Source: Shewanella electrodiphila (GTDB lineage: Bacteria > Pseudomonadota > Gammaproteobacteria > Enterobacterales > Shewanellaceae). From it: 64,000 nt of DNA. Every line of letters starts with the position of its first letter. The stretch's first letter is position 1. The position numbers and the translations under genes are program-made. The DNA is taken from assembly GCF_023283985.1 (NCBI RefSeq), contig NZ_JAKIKU010000007.1:248001-312000 (forward strand), in the 5' to 3' direction. The notes below the pieces were generated by a model. The model was not told the DNA's origin and made no database searches. It worked only from the letters and a program-made list of their open reading frames with translations. Shown here piece by piece: positions 9,445-20,200 of the stretch.

Positions 9445-12400
9445 ATGCTACAGAAATTAATTGAAGCAGCGGTGAAAAACCGATTGCTAGTGGGCTTGGT
9501 ATTGTTATTTATTGTTGCCGCCAGCGTATTCATGCTGCCCAAATTAAACTTGGATGCATTTCCTGATGTAACCAATGTGCAAGTGACAGTGAACACTGAA
9601 GCCGAGGGGCTCGCTGCTGAAGAAGTTGAAAAACTGATCAGTTACCCCGTGGAATCGGCTATGTACGCCTTACCTGAAGTCATTGAGGTAAGGTCATTAT
9701 CTCGCACTGGATTGTCGATAGTCACAGTGGTTTTTGCTGAAGGCACCGATATTTATTTTGCTCGTCAGCAGGTGTTTGAGCAGTTACAAGCGGCTAAAGA
9801 AATGATCCCAGATGGCGTTGGTGTACCTGAGATTGGCCCCAATACTTCTGGGTTAGGGCAAGTTTATCAGTATATTTTACGGGCAACCCCAGCGTCAGGC
9901 GTTGATGCTGCAGAGCTTCGTAGTATTAATGATTACTTAGTGAAGCTGATTTTAATGCCAGTAGAAGGGGTGACAGAGGTGTTGTCATTTGGTGGTGATG
10001 TTCGCCAATACCAAGTGCAAGTCGACCCGAATAAATTATTAAGCTACGGCTTATCTATGCCCCAGGTCACCGAGGCCCTTGAAAGCAATAACCGTAATGC
10101 GGGTGGTTGGTTTATGCCCCAAGGTCAAGAGCAGCTGGTTGTACGTGGTTATGGTTTATTGCCATCGGGTCATGCGGGCTTAAAGGCGATAGGGCAAATT
10201 CCATTAACAGAGGTCGCGGGGACGCCAGTTCGTGTTACTGATATCGCCAAGGTGGAATATGGCCGTGAAATCCGTGTAGGGGCGGTTACTTTTACCCGTA
10301 AAGAGCAAAATCCAGTAAATGGCAAAATCGAAGTCAATGCCATGGGCGAAGTCGTTGCTGGCGTAGTACTTAAACGCATGGGCGCGAATACCAAAGCCAC
10401 CATTGATGACATTTCAAAGCGCGTTAGTTTAATTGAACAAGCACTGCCAAAAGGCGTCTCATTTGAGGTGTTTTATGACCAATCGGATTTAGTTACGCAG
10501 GCGGTTACTACTGTGATTGATGCACTGTTAATGGCTTTTGTGTTTATCGTGATTATTCTGGCTTTATTCTTGGTGAACTTACGTGCCACGTTATTAGTGC
10601 TGCTATCCATTCCGATATCGATTGGGTTAGCGTTGATGATCATGTCTTACTTTGGGTTGTCGGCTAACTTAATGTCGCTTGGTGGTCTAGCGGTAGCTAT
10701 TGGCATGTTGGTTGATGGCTCAGTAGTGATGGTTGAGAATATTTTTAAACAATTAACTCAAGAGGAAAACAGTTCAGATCCAATAGCGGCTAAAGTTATG
10801 CGAGCGGCTAAAGAAGTGTGCAGTCCTATCTTCTTTGCTACCGCAATTATTATCGTAGTGTTCGCGCCACTGTTTACCCTAGAAGGGGTTGAAGGCAAGT
10901 TATTTCAGCCAATGGCGGTAAGTATTATTTTAGCGATGATATCTGCATTGTTAGTTGCGCTGATTGCTGTTCCTGCAATGGCGGTGTACTTGTTTAATCG
11001 CGGTGTCACCCTCAAGCAAAGCCCAATCTTGACCCCAATTGAGCAAGGGTATCGGCAGTTGCTTTTGGCGGTAATGCATAAACCTGCAACTGTGATGGGA
11101 ACTGCTGCTACATTATTTATCGCTAGTATGCTGTTAGTGCCAAAACTTGGCACTGAGTTTGTTCCTGAACTTGAAGAGGGCACTATTAACTTGCGGGTGA
11201 CGCTTGCACCAACTGCAAGTTTGGCGACATCGTTAGATATAGCGCCGAAAATAGAGTCAATATTGATGGCATTCCCAGAGGTCGAATATGCCTTAAGTCG
11301 TATTGGTGCCCCAGAACTTGGTGGCGACCCAGAGCCTGTGAGTAACATTGAAATCTATATTGGCCTAAAACCTGTTGAGCAGTGGAAAAGTGCTGATAAC
11401 CGATATGAATTACAGCATTTAATGGAAGATAAACTCAGTGTGTTTCCTGGTTTGCTGTTTACCTTTTCACAACCCATTGCCACCAGAGTTGATGAACTGT
11501 TATCAGGAGTGAAAGCCCAATTAGCGATTAAAGTTTTTGGGCCTGATCTTGATATATTGTCTGAAAAGGGACAGCAACTTACTGAGCTTGTTAGTGAGAT
11601 TGAAGGCGCGGTAGATGTGTCGCTTGAGCAAGTCAGCGGTGAGGCTCAATTGGTCGTTAGGCCATTAAGAGAGCAATTGGCGCGTTACGGTATTAGTGTC
11701 GATCAAGTAATGAGCCTAGTGAGTCAAGGTATTGGTGGTGTGAGTGCAGGACAGGTCATTGACGGTAATGCCCGCTACGATATCAATGTGCGTTTAGCTG
11801 AAACTTACCGCAGCTCACCTGATGCACTTAGAGATTTGATATTACGTGGTGCCAATGGCGCGCAAGTTCGTTTAGGCGATGTAGCGCAAGTAGGCGTAGA
11901 AATGGCGCCACCTAATATTCGCCGTGATGATGTGCAGCGCCGCGTTGTAGTACAAGCCAACGTTTCAGGGCGTGATATGGGCTCGGTGGTGAATGACATT
12001 TATGCCATAGTGCCAAAGGCAGAGTTACCAGCAGGTTACACTGTGGTGGTTGGTGGTCAATACGAGAACCAACAACGCGCGCAACAAAAGCTGATGTTAG
12101 TGGTGCCAGTATCCATAGTATTAATTGCCTTGTTGCTATATTTCTCGTTCGGTTCAATCAAACAGGTTGGCTTAATTATGGCGAATGTACCACTGGCGCT
12201 AATTGGTGGGGTGGTTGCTTTATATAGTACAGGCACCTATTTGTCCGTGCCGAGTTCTATCGGTTTTATCACCTTATTTGGGGTGGCGGTGTTAAATGGC
12301 GTGGTGCTGGTGGACGCGATTAATCAGCGACGTGCACATGTTAGAAATATGGAAGGTGATGAGAGCTTATTTGAGAGTGTCTACGAAGGCACAGTTGGCC

Positions 12401-12615
12401 GATTGCGACCAGTGCTAATGACCGCGCTCACCTCTGCACTAGGGTTAATCCCCATCTTAATGTCATCAGGTGCCGGCAGCGAAATTCAGCAGCCATTAGC
12501 GGTGGTGATCATCGGGGGACTGTTTAGCTCAACTGCGCTGACGCTGTTGGTATTACCGACGATGTATCAGTGGTTGTATAGAAATGAAATACCAAAAGGG
12601 AATAATGTTCGATAG
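9445..12615 (+). CDS. Heavy-metal RND efflux pump (CzcA/CusA family)
   Basis: Inner-membrane proton-driven metal exporter (1056 aa, the usual length). It has an N-terminal transmembrane helix, two large periplasmic loops, and two blocks of transmembrane helices at about 335-530 and 865-1040. The TM4 motif GMLVDGSVVMVEN carries the acidic residues used for proton relay in heavy-metal RND pumps. It resembles the divalent-cation type (Zn/Co/Cd/Ni) rather than the copper/silver type with DAA, but metal choice is inferred. AGGAG lies 7 bp before the ATG. A strong terminator follows. The outer-membrane partner seems to be missing from the operon. Confidence 0.9.
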   Translation: MLQKLIEAAVKNRLLVGLVLLFIVAASVFMLPKLNLDAFPDVTNVQVTVNTEAEGLAAEEVEKLISYPVESAMYALPEVIEVRSLSRTGLSIVTVVFAEGTDIYFARQQVFEQLQAAKEMIPDGVGVPEIGPNTSGLGQVYQYILRATPASGVDAAELRSINDYLVKLILMPVEGVTEVLSFGGDVRQYQVQVDPNKLLSYGLSMPQVTEALESNNRNAGGWFMPQGQEQLVVRGYGLLPSGHAGLKAIGQIPLTEVAGTPVRVTDIAKVEYGREIRVGAVTFTRKEQNPVNGKIEVNAMGEVVAGVVLKRMGANTKATIDDISKRVSLIEQALPKGVSFEVFYDQSDLVTQAVTTVIDALLMAFVFIVIILALFLVNLRATLLVLLSIPISIGLALMIMSYFGLSANLMSLGGLAVAIGMLVDGSVVMVENIFKQLTQEENSSDPIAAKVMRAAKEVCSPIFFATAIIIVVFAPLFTLEGVEGKLFQPMAVSIILAMISALLVALIAVPAMAVYLFNRGVTLKQSPILTPIEQGYRQLLLAVMHKPATVMGTAATLFIASMLLVPKLGTEFVPELEEGTINLRVTLAPTASLATSLDIAPKIESILMAFPEVEYALSRIGAPELGGDPEPVSNIEIYIGLKPVEQWKSADNRYELQHLMEDKLSVFPGLLFTFSQPIATRVDELLSGVKAQLAIKVFGPDLDILSEKGQQLTELVSEIEGAVDVSLEQVSGEAQLVVRPLREQLARYGISVDQVMSLVSQGIGGVSAGQVIDGNARYDINVRLAETYRSSPDALRDLILRGANGAQVRLGDVAQVGVEMAPPNIRRDDVQRRVVVQANVSGRDMGSVVNDIYAIVPKAELPAGYTVVVGGQYENQQRAQQKLMLVVPVSIVLIALLLYFSFGSIKQVGLIMANVPLALIGGVVALYSTGTYLSVPSSIGFITLFGVAVLNGVVLVDAINQRRAHVRNMEGDESLFESVYEGTVGRLRPVLMTALTSALGLIPILMSSGAGSEIQQPLAVVIIGGLFSSTALTLLVLPTMYQWLYRNEIPKGNNVR

Positions 12616-12669
12616 GGTAATGAGGCAAGTTAATTCAATTAGTTATCTTTGTGGTTAATGGCAATATGG

Positions 12670-12702
12670 GCATTATCATTTAAAAATGATAATGCCTTTT
12701 TA
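12670..12702 (+). terminator. Rho-independent terminator of the efflux operon
   Basis: Perfect 11-bp stem (GCATTATCATT with AATGATAATGC) around a TAAA loop, followed by CTTTTTAA. It lies 55 bp after the pump gene stop. Confidence 0.85.
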
Positions 12703-12846
12703 ATTTCTTATTTCCTTTTTCTCAACTCCTTCTTCTTAATGCCGAACAGGCTGACTTCACGGTCTTATTTTCTTGCTAGACTCTATAAAGATAAAGCTTA
12801 ATTTGTTTATGTTTTTCATCATCTGAAGTGTAAAAGGGTGCAGCAC

Positions 12847-13740
12847 ATGTCATATTTGTTCAAAGTATTTCTGCCGAAAAACGCACTACTTATTGGCACC
12901 ATTCTAATCTCTGTATCTATTCCTGCAGTTTTCGCTCAACAGATGAAATGGAGTCAATTTGATACTCCATCTTTAGGTAAGGTTGCAGCGATTGGCTCTT
13001 ATGCCAATGGCTGTCTGGCAGGGGCAAAGGCATTACCCTTGATAGGTGAAGGTTATCAGGTGATACGCACAGAGCGTCATCGCTATTATGGCCACCCTCA
13101 ATTAGTGGCCTTTATTACTAATTTTGCTAAACAGACCCAAGCAGCAGGTATGAATGATATTTTGATTGGTGATATCTCGATGGCTCGCGGTGGTAATTTT
13201 GAATCGGGTCATTCAAGTCACCAAGTTGGGCTTGATGCAGATATTTGGTTTCGCCAAGCTGAGCAGACATTGACAAGAGATGCCAGAGAAAACCCTCAGA
13301 AGTTAGATCTTGTTGATAAGTCGGCATTTATCGTTAATCAAGATTGGCAAGCTCATCACGGTACTATGATCAGATTAGCTGCTGAGTCTAGCGAGGTTGC
13401 GCGGATTTTTGTTAATCCAGCAATCAAACAGCAACTGTGCAATATGGACTGGAAAGATGACAGTTGGCTGACTAAAGTGCGTCCTTGGTGGGGACACTCT
13501 CTTCATATGCATGTGCGTTTAGCTTGCCCTGAAAATGATGCATTATGTCAAAACCAAAAAGCGCCACCAACGGGCACAGGTTGTGATGAGCTTGATTGGT
13601 GGCGCAAACAAATATTGGCGTCAAATGAAGCGAGTAAGCAACCTAAATACAAGTCCAAATCCAAACAAAAGTCTAAGCCGAAATCAAAAACCGTTAAGGT
13701 AAAACCTGAACAATGCCAAACACTTTATCAAGCTGAATAA
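12847..13740 (+). CDS. mepA: Penicillin-insensitive murein endopeptidase
   Basis: Periplasmic zinc LAS-family endopeptidase that cuts D-Ala-mDAP cross-links in peptidoglycan. A signal peptide (LIGTILISVSIPAVFA) is followed by the MepA signatures: SGHSSHQVGLDADIWF (zinc-binding H and D) and WWGHSLHMHVRLACP (the HxH part). Several Cys are expected to form disulfides. The C-terminus carries an extra Lys/Ser-rich tail (KSKSKQKSKPKSK). The ATG at 12847 has AAAGG at a proper distance. A GTG at 12838 is too close to it. About 297 aa. Confidence 0.93.
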   Translation: MSYLFKVFLPKNALLIGTILISVSIPAVFAQQMKWSQFDTPSLGKVAAIGSYANGCLAGAKALPLIGEGYQVIRTERHRYYGHPQLVAFITNFAKQTQAAGMNDILIGDISMARGGNFESGHSSHQVGLDADIWFRQAEQTLTRDARENPQKLDLVDKSAFIVNQDWQAHHGTMIRLAAESSEVARIFVNPAIKQQLCNMDWKDDSWLTKVRPWWGHSLHMHVRLACPENDALCQNQKAPPTGTGCDELDWWRKQILASNEASKQPKYKSKSKQKSKPKSKTVKVKPEQCQTLYQAE

Positions 13741-14235
13741 GCCTTTTTCCACAAAATTTATTTTATTAAAAATAAAAAATCAGTATTCGTGGGTCTTTTT
13801 TATTCCCTTCGATTAGCTTTGATTGCCCAGTATCAAACTTAAATACTTTTAGGTGTAACAGGGCTATTTTTTGTTTATTAAATAGTTACATCTTCTGATG
13901 GTGTCGCTTTGTTTGGTGTATTTGATTGTTTCGTTAATGGGTACGGTTAAATGAATATTATAAAGATGTGTCAACTAGATAAGTCATTTGTCTTGTCATA
14001 ATTGATTTTATTGGTATTTTTACACCTTGAATTGTTAGGGTAATGTTGATTATTGCGAGTATTGTGTGTATTTTGTGCTCTAGATTCAAGGAAGAGTTGA
14101 GTTAAACTGCATTATGGATAATGTCGAAATCGGTGTTTTCCCTTCTTAATTTTATTTCTATTCTCCTTCAAATTTCGTTATTTGGCTCATCGGATTAAAT
14201 GAGTTGCTAATATAATTTCTCTGCTAGGAAGCGCA
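13741..14235. other. AT-rich intergenic region
   Basis: 495 bp with no credible coding frame between mepA and the giant lipoprotein gene. It is very AT-rich, with runs of T and A just after mepA that could end transcription. A ribosome-binding site (AGGAAG) stands 5 bp before the next start. No defined operator was seen. Confidence 0.6.
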
Positions 14236-17200
14236 ATGAAAAATACAGTTACTATTACACTACTCATGTTATTTTTACTGGGTTGTGGAGGCGGAGGTGG
14301 AGAGAGTTCTGAACCATCGCCGCAACCTCAACCTAGCGTTGATACGGATAGTGATGGTTTGCCCGATGATGTAGATAAAGACGATGATGGTGATGGCGTT
14401 GATGACGATAAAGATGCCTTTCCGTTAGATGCTTCTGAATCGGTTGATACTGATGGTGACGGTATTGGAAATAATGCAGACACAGATGATGATAACGATA
14501 CAGTTTTAGATGATAAAGATGCCTTTCCATTAGATGCTTCTGAGTCAGTTGATACTGACGGTGACGGTATTGGGAATAATGCTGATACCGATGATGATGG
14601 AGATGGTGTACATGACGATCAAGATGCTTTCCCATTAGATGCGGCTGAATCAATAGACACTGATGGTGATGGTATTGGCAATAATGCCGATACCGATGAT
14701 GATGGGGATGGCATTGTAGACGAAGAAGATGCTTTTCCATTGGATGACACTGAATCCATTGATACAGATAGTGATGGAACTGGCGATAATGCAGACTTTT
14801 TTCCTGGTGATGCGAGTTGTTTTGCGGAATCTGATGGGGTTAATGAACAGTGTTTTTTAACTTGGATGGCAATAGAAACGCCAAGTGAAGTTGAATTTGG
14901 CAATGATGGTTTAGTTTATTTATCTGGACCACAATGGGGAGTAATACACCGTTACGACACTGCGACTGAACACTTCCTTACACCAATACCTATAGCGTTA
15001 ATTGACTCACCAGTCATGGGCTTTGTTAATGGCCATAGCCGTTTATATTATAGTGATGACGATGGCGATATTAGTTACATTGATGGTCATGAATTGGTGC
15101 ATTTTACAACGTTAGAAACGCCAGCTAATCAACTTGTTTCCGCTGGTAATTATCTACTTACTTTAAGTGGTCATAATTATTATAATCAAGAATATGCAAG
15201 CTTCAATATTTCGGCTGAAGCGTCTGAACAAAACAATAATTACTTTGAGTTAAATTCAGCTTCTTTTGCTTGGAGCGATGCCAACTCAAAGTTATACCAT
15301 TTTCGTGATGATTCGGCTCCAAATGACCTTATTTCTACTGAAATAGACCAATCTACAGGACAAATAACTCAGCAAGTCGACAGTCCTCACCATGGGGATT
15401 ATGTTATTAGACCTCCTATTTCAGTCTCACTTGATGGAAGCAAAGTGTTACTGGGTAGCGGTGATATTTATGACGGTAATACTCTTGAGTGGACAGGCTC
15501 TATATCAAGTCAAATTAGTGATGCTTTTTGGTTGGCTGACAACACATTAGTAACTGTGGAGTCCAGTGAGGAAGTATCATACTTGGTAAGAAGAGATGCC
15601 GAACTTATTGTACAAGAATATTTAACGTTTGATGGGGATATTCTAGCTTCATTTTCATATGATAATAGCAGTGTATTGATTGTTAACACTCCAGATAGAG
15701 TGCAAATTCAAGCTTTTGTTGCCAATGATGATATTGATAATGATGGCGTGATTAATACTGAGGATGCCTTTGCATCTAACCCTGCATTTTCAAAAGATTC
15801 AGATAACGATGGTTTTGCTGATGAAGTCAATGAGGGGGTAGAAACGGATGCTGAATTATTAGCGTTAGTGGATGCTTTTCCTGAAGATTCAGCTTGTTGG
15901 TTAACTGAACATGGCTTAAATGAAGTGTGTGACTTTAATACAACAGTACCTGACTTTTTGGCTGATGATGTGGTGTCCGCGGATGGCGTGCTTTATTTAT
16001 TAAGTGCTGAAAATCAAAAAGTATATACTTGGAACACCAGTAGTGAGTCTTATGATAATCCTATCAATCTTAAACCACTGTTTCCTTCTCTAGCTGCGCA
16101 TTCTGCCAACAAGCTTGCTTATTCTGCTGAACATCAACGCTTATACGTGGGGTTTGAGTCTGGAGAGGTTCATTCCATCGAGCCTAGCAACACCTATGAA
16201 GTACAGCCGTTTACTAGTTTAAGTTGGTCTGTCAATGGCTTAGCGAGTGTTGGTAACTACGTTTTAGCGCAAGACTCAAGTGGTGCTTGGGTTTCTCATC
16301 ATATTTTCAATCAAGATGGTGTTAAAACAGACAGTAAAGATTGGAACTATTTCTCCCATACATATGCCTGGAACTCTGATACTTCAAGAGTGTACTTCTT
16401 AAGGGATGATACATCACCAAATGATTTACATTATGAAGAAATAGATCAGTCCACTGGTGTTATCACATCTTCAGGTGATTCTCCTTATCATAGTAGTGAT
16501 GGTATTAGTCACCCTGTTCGAGTGTCTAGTGACAATACCAAGGTGATTTTAGGTAGCGGTAAAATTTTTAATGCATCAACGTTAGAGCAAGTGGCTGATT
16601 TAGGGCTATCGACTACTGATATTCGATGGATTGGAAGTGAAATATTTTCCTTATCAGTAACCGATTCTAGTGATTCAGTATTGTCGGTTTGGTCAGGTGA
16701 AGAGCTTCGTCAACTTGGTGTAATTAGTTTTTCTGGTATGCCTGTGGCATTAGAGGTCATTGATGATGATTTGGTTGTTGTTACTGAACAATTCCAGACG
16801 CTTAGCTACACCAATCAAGTTGTAGCTGATCATGATAATGATGGTATTCCTGGTTGGTGGGAGCAAATTTATGGCTTAGATGACAGTAATCAAAATGATG
16901 CGCTTCTCGACTCTGACAATGATGGAATAAGTAACCTCATAGAGTATTCATTACTGACCGACCCTACCAATGCTGATTCAGATAACGATGGTTTAAGTGA
17001 CGGAGATGAAGTTAATGGTGTACAGACAAATCCACTAAATAGCGATTCCGATGGCGACGGATTAACAGACGGTGAAGAAGTTAATGATCACGGCACAGAT
17101 CCCTTAAATCAAGATTCAGATGCTGATGGACTTAATGATTATGTAGAGGTAGCAACATTAGGAACCAACCCGCTCAATGAAGATAGTGATGCTGATGGTA

Positions 17201-20200
17201 TTCCAGACTCATGGGAGGTGGCTAACTCATTAAACCCATTATTGGACGATACTCTCGCTGATGCTGACAACGATGGTTTAAGTAACGCTGATGAGTTTGC
17301 TTATGGTACAGACCCTTCAATAATAGACAGCGATTTTGACAATCTTAGTGATGGTGATGAAGTCCATGTGTATCTGACACTACCAATGAATTTTGATACT
17401 GATGACGATCGTATGTCAGATGGTTGGGAAGTGAATTATGGTTTCAACCCTCAAGAAGATGATGCTCAGCTTGATTTTGATGCTGATGGTTTTTTGAATA
17501 TTAAAGAGTATTTTTATAAAACAAATCCTATAGATATTGCAGATATACCGACAGCTTCCCCGTGGTCGAGCTTGCAAGGTAATGCATCTCATAATGGACT
17601 AAATGTAGTTGATATTGATGTTGATAATTTATCTGAGCGTTGGACGATTGATATACCGTTAAATATTGATCTCTATTCCGATAAATTAATGATTGCTGAT
17701 AATTATGTTTTGTTAACGGGTAGTCAGATTGAAAATTATGGGTTTAAGGAATTAGTAAGCTTTAACGCATTGGATGGTACTACAGCTTGGCAGCGTACTT
17801 ACCAAGTTGATGCGATTACCCCCGCTGCTTATAGCGACGGTAAAGTTTATTTTCAAACTGGCGGTCATAGTGATTCATTCCTTCGAGCTTTGGATATCAA
17901 TTCTGGTGATTTGGTATTTAAGTCTGCCTATGAAAACCAGTGGACACGCTACGCTGCTCCAACCATTTTTGAAGATGGTGTATATGTTGGTGGAGGCTAT
18001 TACGGCGGTGTATATAGGTTTGATGCAAACTCTGGTGAAGAGATTTGGTTTAGAGAGCAAGATAATCTTTATAACTGGACTCCTACAGTCGATAATAATT
18101 CGGTTTATATGCTAGATAATGATCTGCATATCATTGATAAAGAAAATGGCGAATTGGTGGAGTCGATCGCAATTGAAGATAACTCTATTAATGGGGAAAC
18201 GGCTGTTTTAGGTCTTGAAAATGACTTATTTTTATCTGATAACAATGAGTTAATTGCTATAGATCTATCCACTAAATCGATTAAGTGGAACAAAGTAGCA
18301 GGCTATGCAGACGGAATCTCTGTAGGCGCTGGTGAAGTCTATGTGATTAATCACGGTGTTATTAATGCATTAGACTCAAGAGATGGATCGTTGTTGTGGG
18401 CGTGGGAGGCTGATAACAATCAATTCTTAGCCAGCAATATTGTGGTCAGTAATTCTTTGTTATTTGTTTCTGATAATAGTATGACTTATGCACTTGATCT
18501 TGATACCCATCAAGAGCTGTGGTCGATTGCTAAAGGAGGGATGCTGTCTTTAGGGAGTGAGGGTGCACTCTATATTTTAGATCATCAAAATAGAAAGTTG
18601 ACCGCTATAGATGTTGGTGGTGATGTTGATGACGATGGCATGTTGGATTGGTATGAGGATTTCTACGGTTTCGATAAGTACTTTGCTGATGATGCATTGC
18701 TTGATGCCGACCTTGATGGATTAAGTAATCTTGAAGAGTTTGTTTCAGGAACAAGCCCTGTTAATGCTGACTCTGATGAGGATGGCTTAACTGATTATGA
18801 TGAGTTAAATATTCATTTATCAAATCCAAAAAATTCAGATACTGATGCTGACGGCATGCCTGATAACTGGGAGATAGAGCAAGGGTTTAATTTATTAGAC
18901 CCTACAGATTCCGCGAATGATAGCGATGGCGACACCATTACGAATTTTGAAGAGTATTGGTTACAAACAGACCCTAACGATATTAATTCAGCGCCTCATA
19001 TCATCACTAGCGAGTCATATTCTTTTGAAGATCAACTTATCCCAGATTCATGGTCAATGAATGCAAGTTTAGCCACTTGGTATGTTGACGATGTTATTGC
19101 AAGTGATGGTACTTATAGTTTATATACTAACGGTGAAGCTGACATCAGCTTTATGGGTTACTTTGCCGGTAATGAGTTGAGCTTCAAAGTGCAAAGTAAT
19201 TGCGCTTGGGCTTCGTCAGCTTTTGGCTACGACGATAATATTCAATACGTTACATTGAGTAACGATTGGCAGCAGCATACAATGCTCATCCCTCGTGGCA
19301 TACATCATATATATTTCTATAACTATGATAATTGCACCTTAAGAATAGATGATGTTCAATTTACTCCATTGCAGTCTCTAGCGGAGTCTGCGACTCAATA
19401 TGTTAGTCAACAGCATAATCAATTATCGTTTTTTGATTATGATAATCAGGTGACAAAGACTGTTGAAGTCCCTTATTTTTCATACAGTGCCCGGGATATT
19501 GAGGTATTAGATGATGGTCGAATTGCGGTATTTAATGGAGTGTTTGCTCCTTCATTATCATTATATGATCCTGAGCGTCATACATGGGAGAGCTTAACTC
19601 ATTCGGGTTGGGGAATAGTAAATAATTCAACATACGGTGGCATTGATAGTTTGGGCTCCAATGTGTTCGTAACAGATATGAATGTTGGTTACGATAATAG
19701 TCAAGGCATAGTAAAATTTGACCTTGTTAACCAGACTTCAGAGCATATTTCTGGTGCTGGATATTTTGATTTAAGTATTGGATTAGATGGCAATTTATAT
19801 GCGCTTTCAGGTTCCGGAATTGATATTTATAATCCGAATACCATGGAATTAGACTCTTCGGTGTTAGTACAGGACTCTCGTGCCGTGACTGCAGACGGTG
19901 AGGGTAATATGTATTTGGTCACATGGAGTGGTGACGTTTTAAAATACGATGTTCAAGGTGTGATAGTTGAAACTTTATCAATCAACGCGCCGCTGATAGA
20001 TATTAATATTAACCAACGTAATGAGTTACTTATTACTGATTCTAATTACAGGTTAATCAAAACCAGTTTATCCCTTGACAGTTTTAGCGTTGAACTGGAG
20101 CATTCTAGTAGTCAATTTATTAGTGATGTCCCAGTTATTGATCAAGATTTAGATGGCATGCCATCTTGGTGGGAGCACAAATATGGTTTAAGCGATCTCG

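Noticed and set aside
10905..11348. 147-codon reverse frame inside the RND pump gene
   Set aside because: The forward frame is a complete, conserved RND pump; the reverse frame is a by-product.
14333..14740. His-rich reverse frame in the calcium-repeat region
   Set aside because: The His content comes from reading Asp-rich repeats (GAT) backwards as ATC/CAT-type codons.
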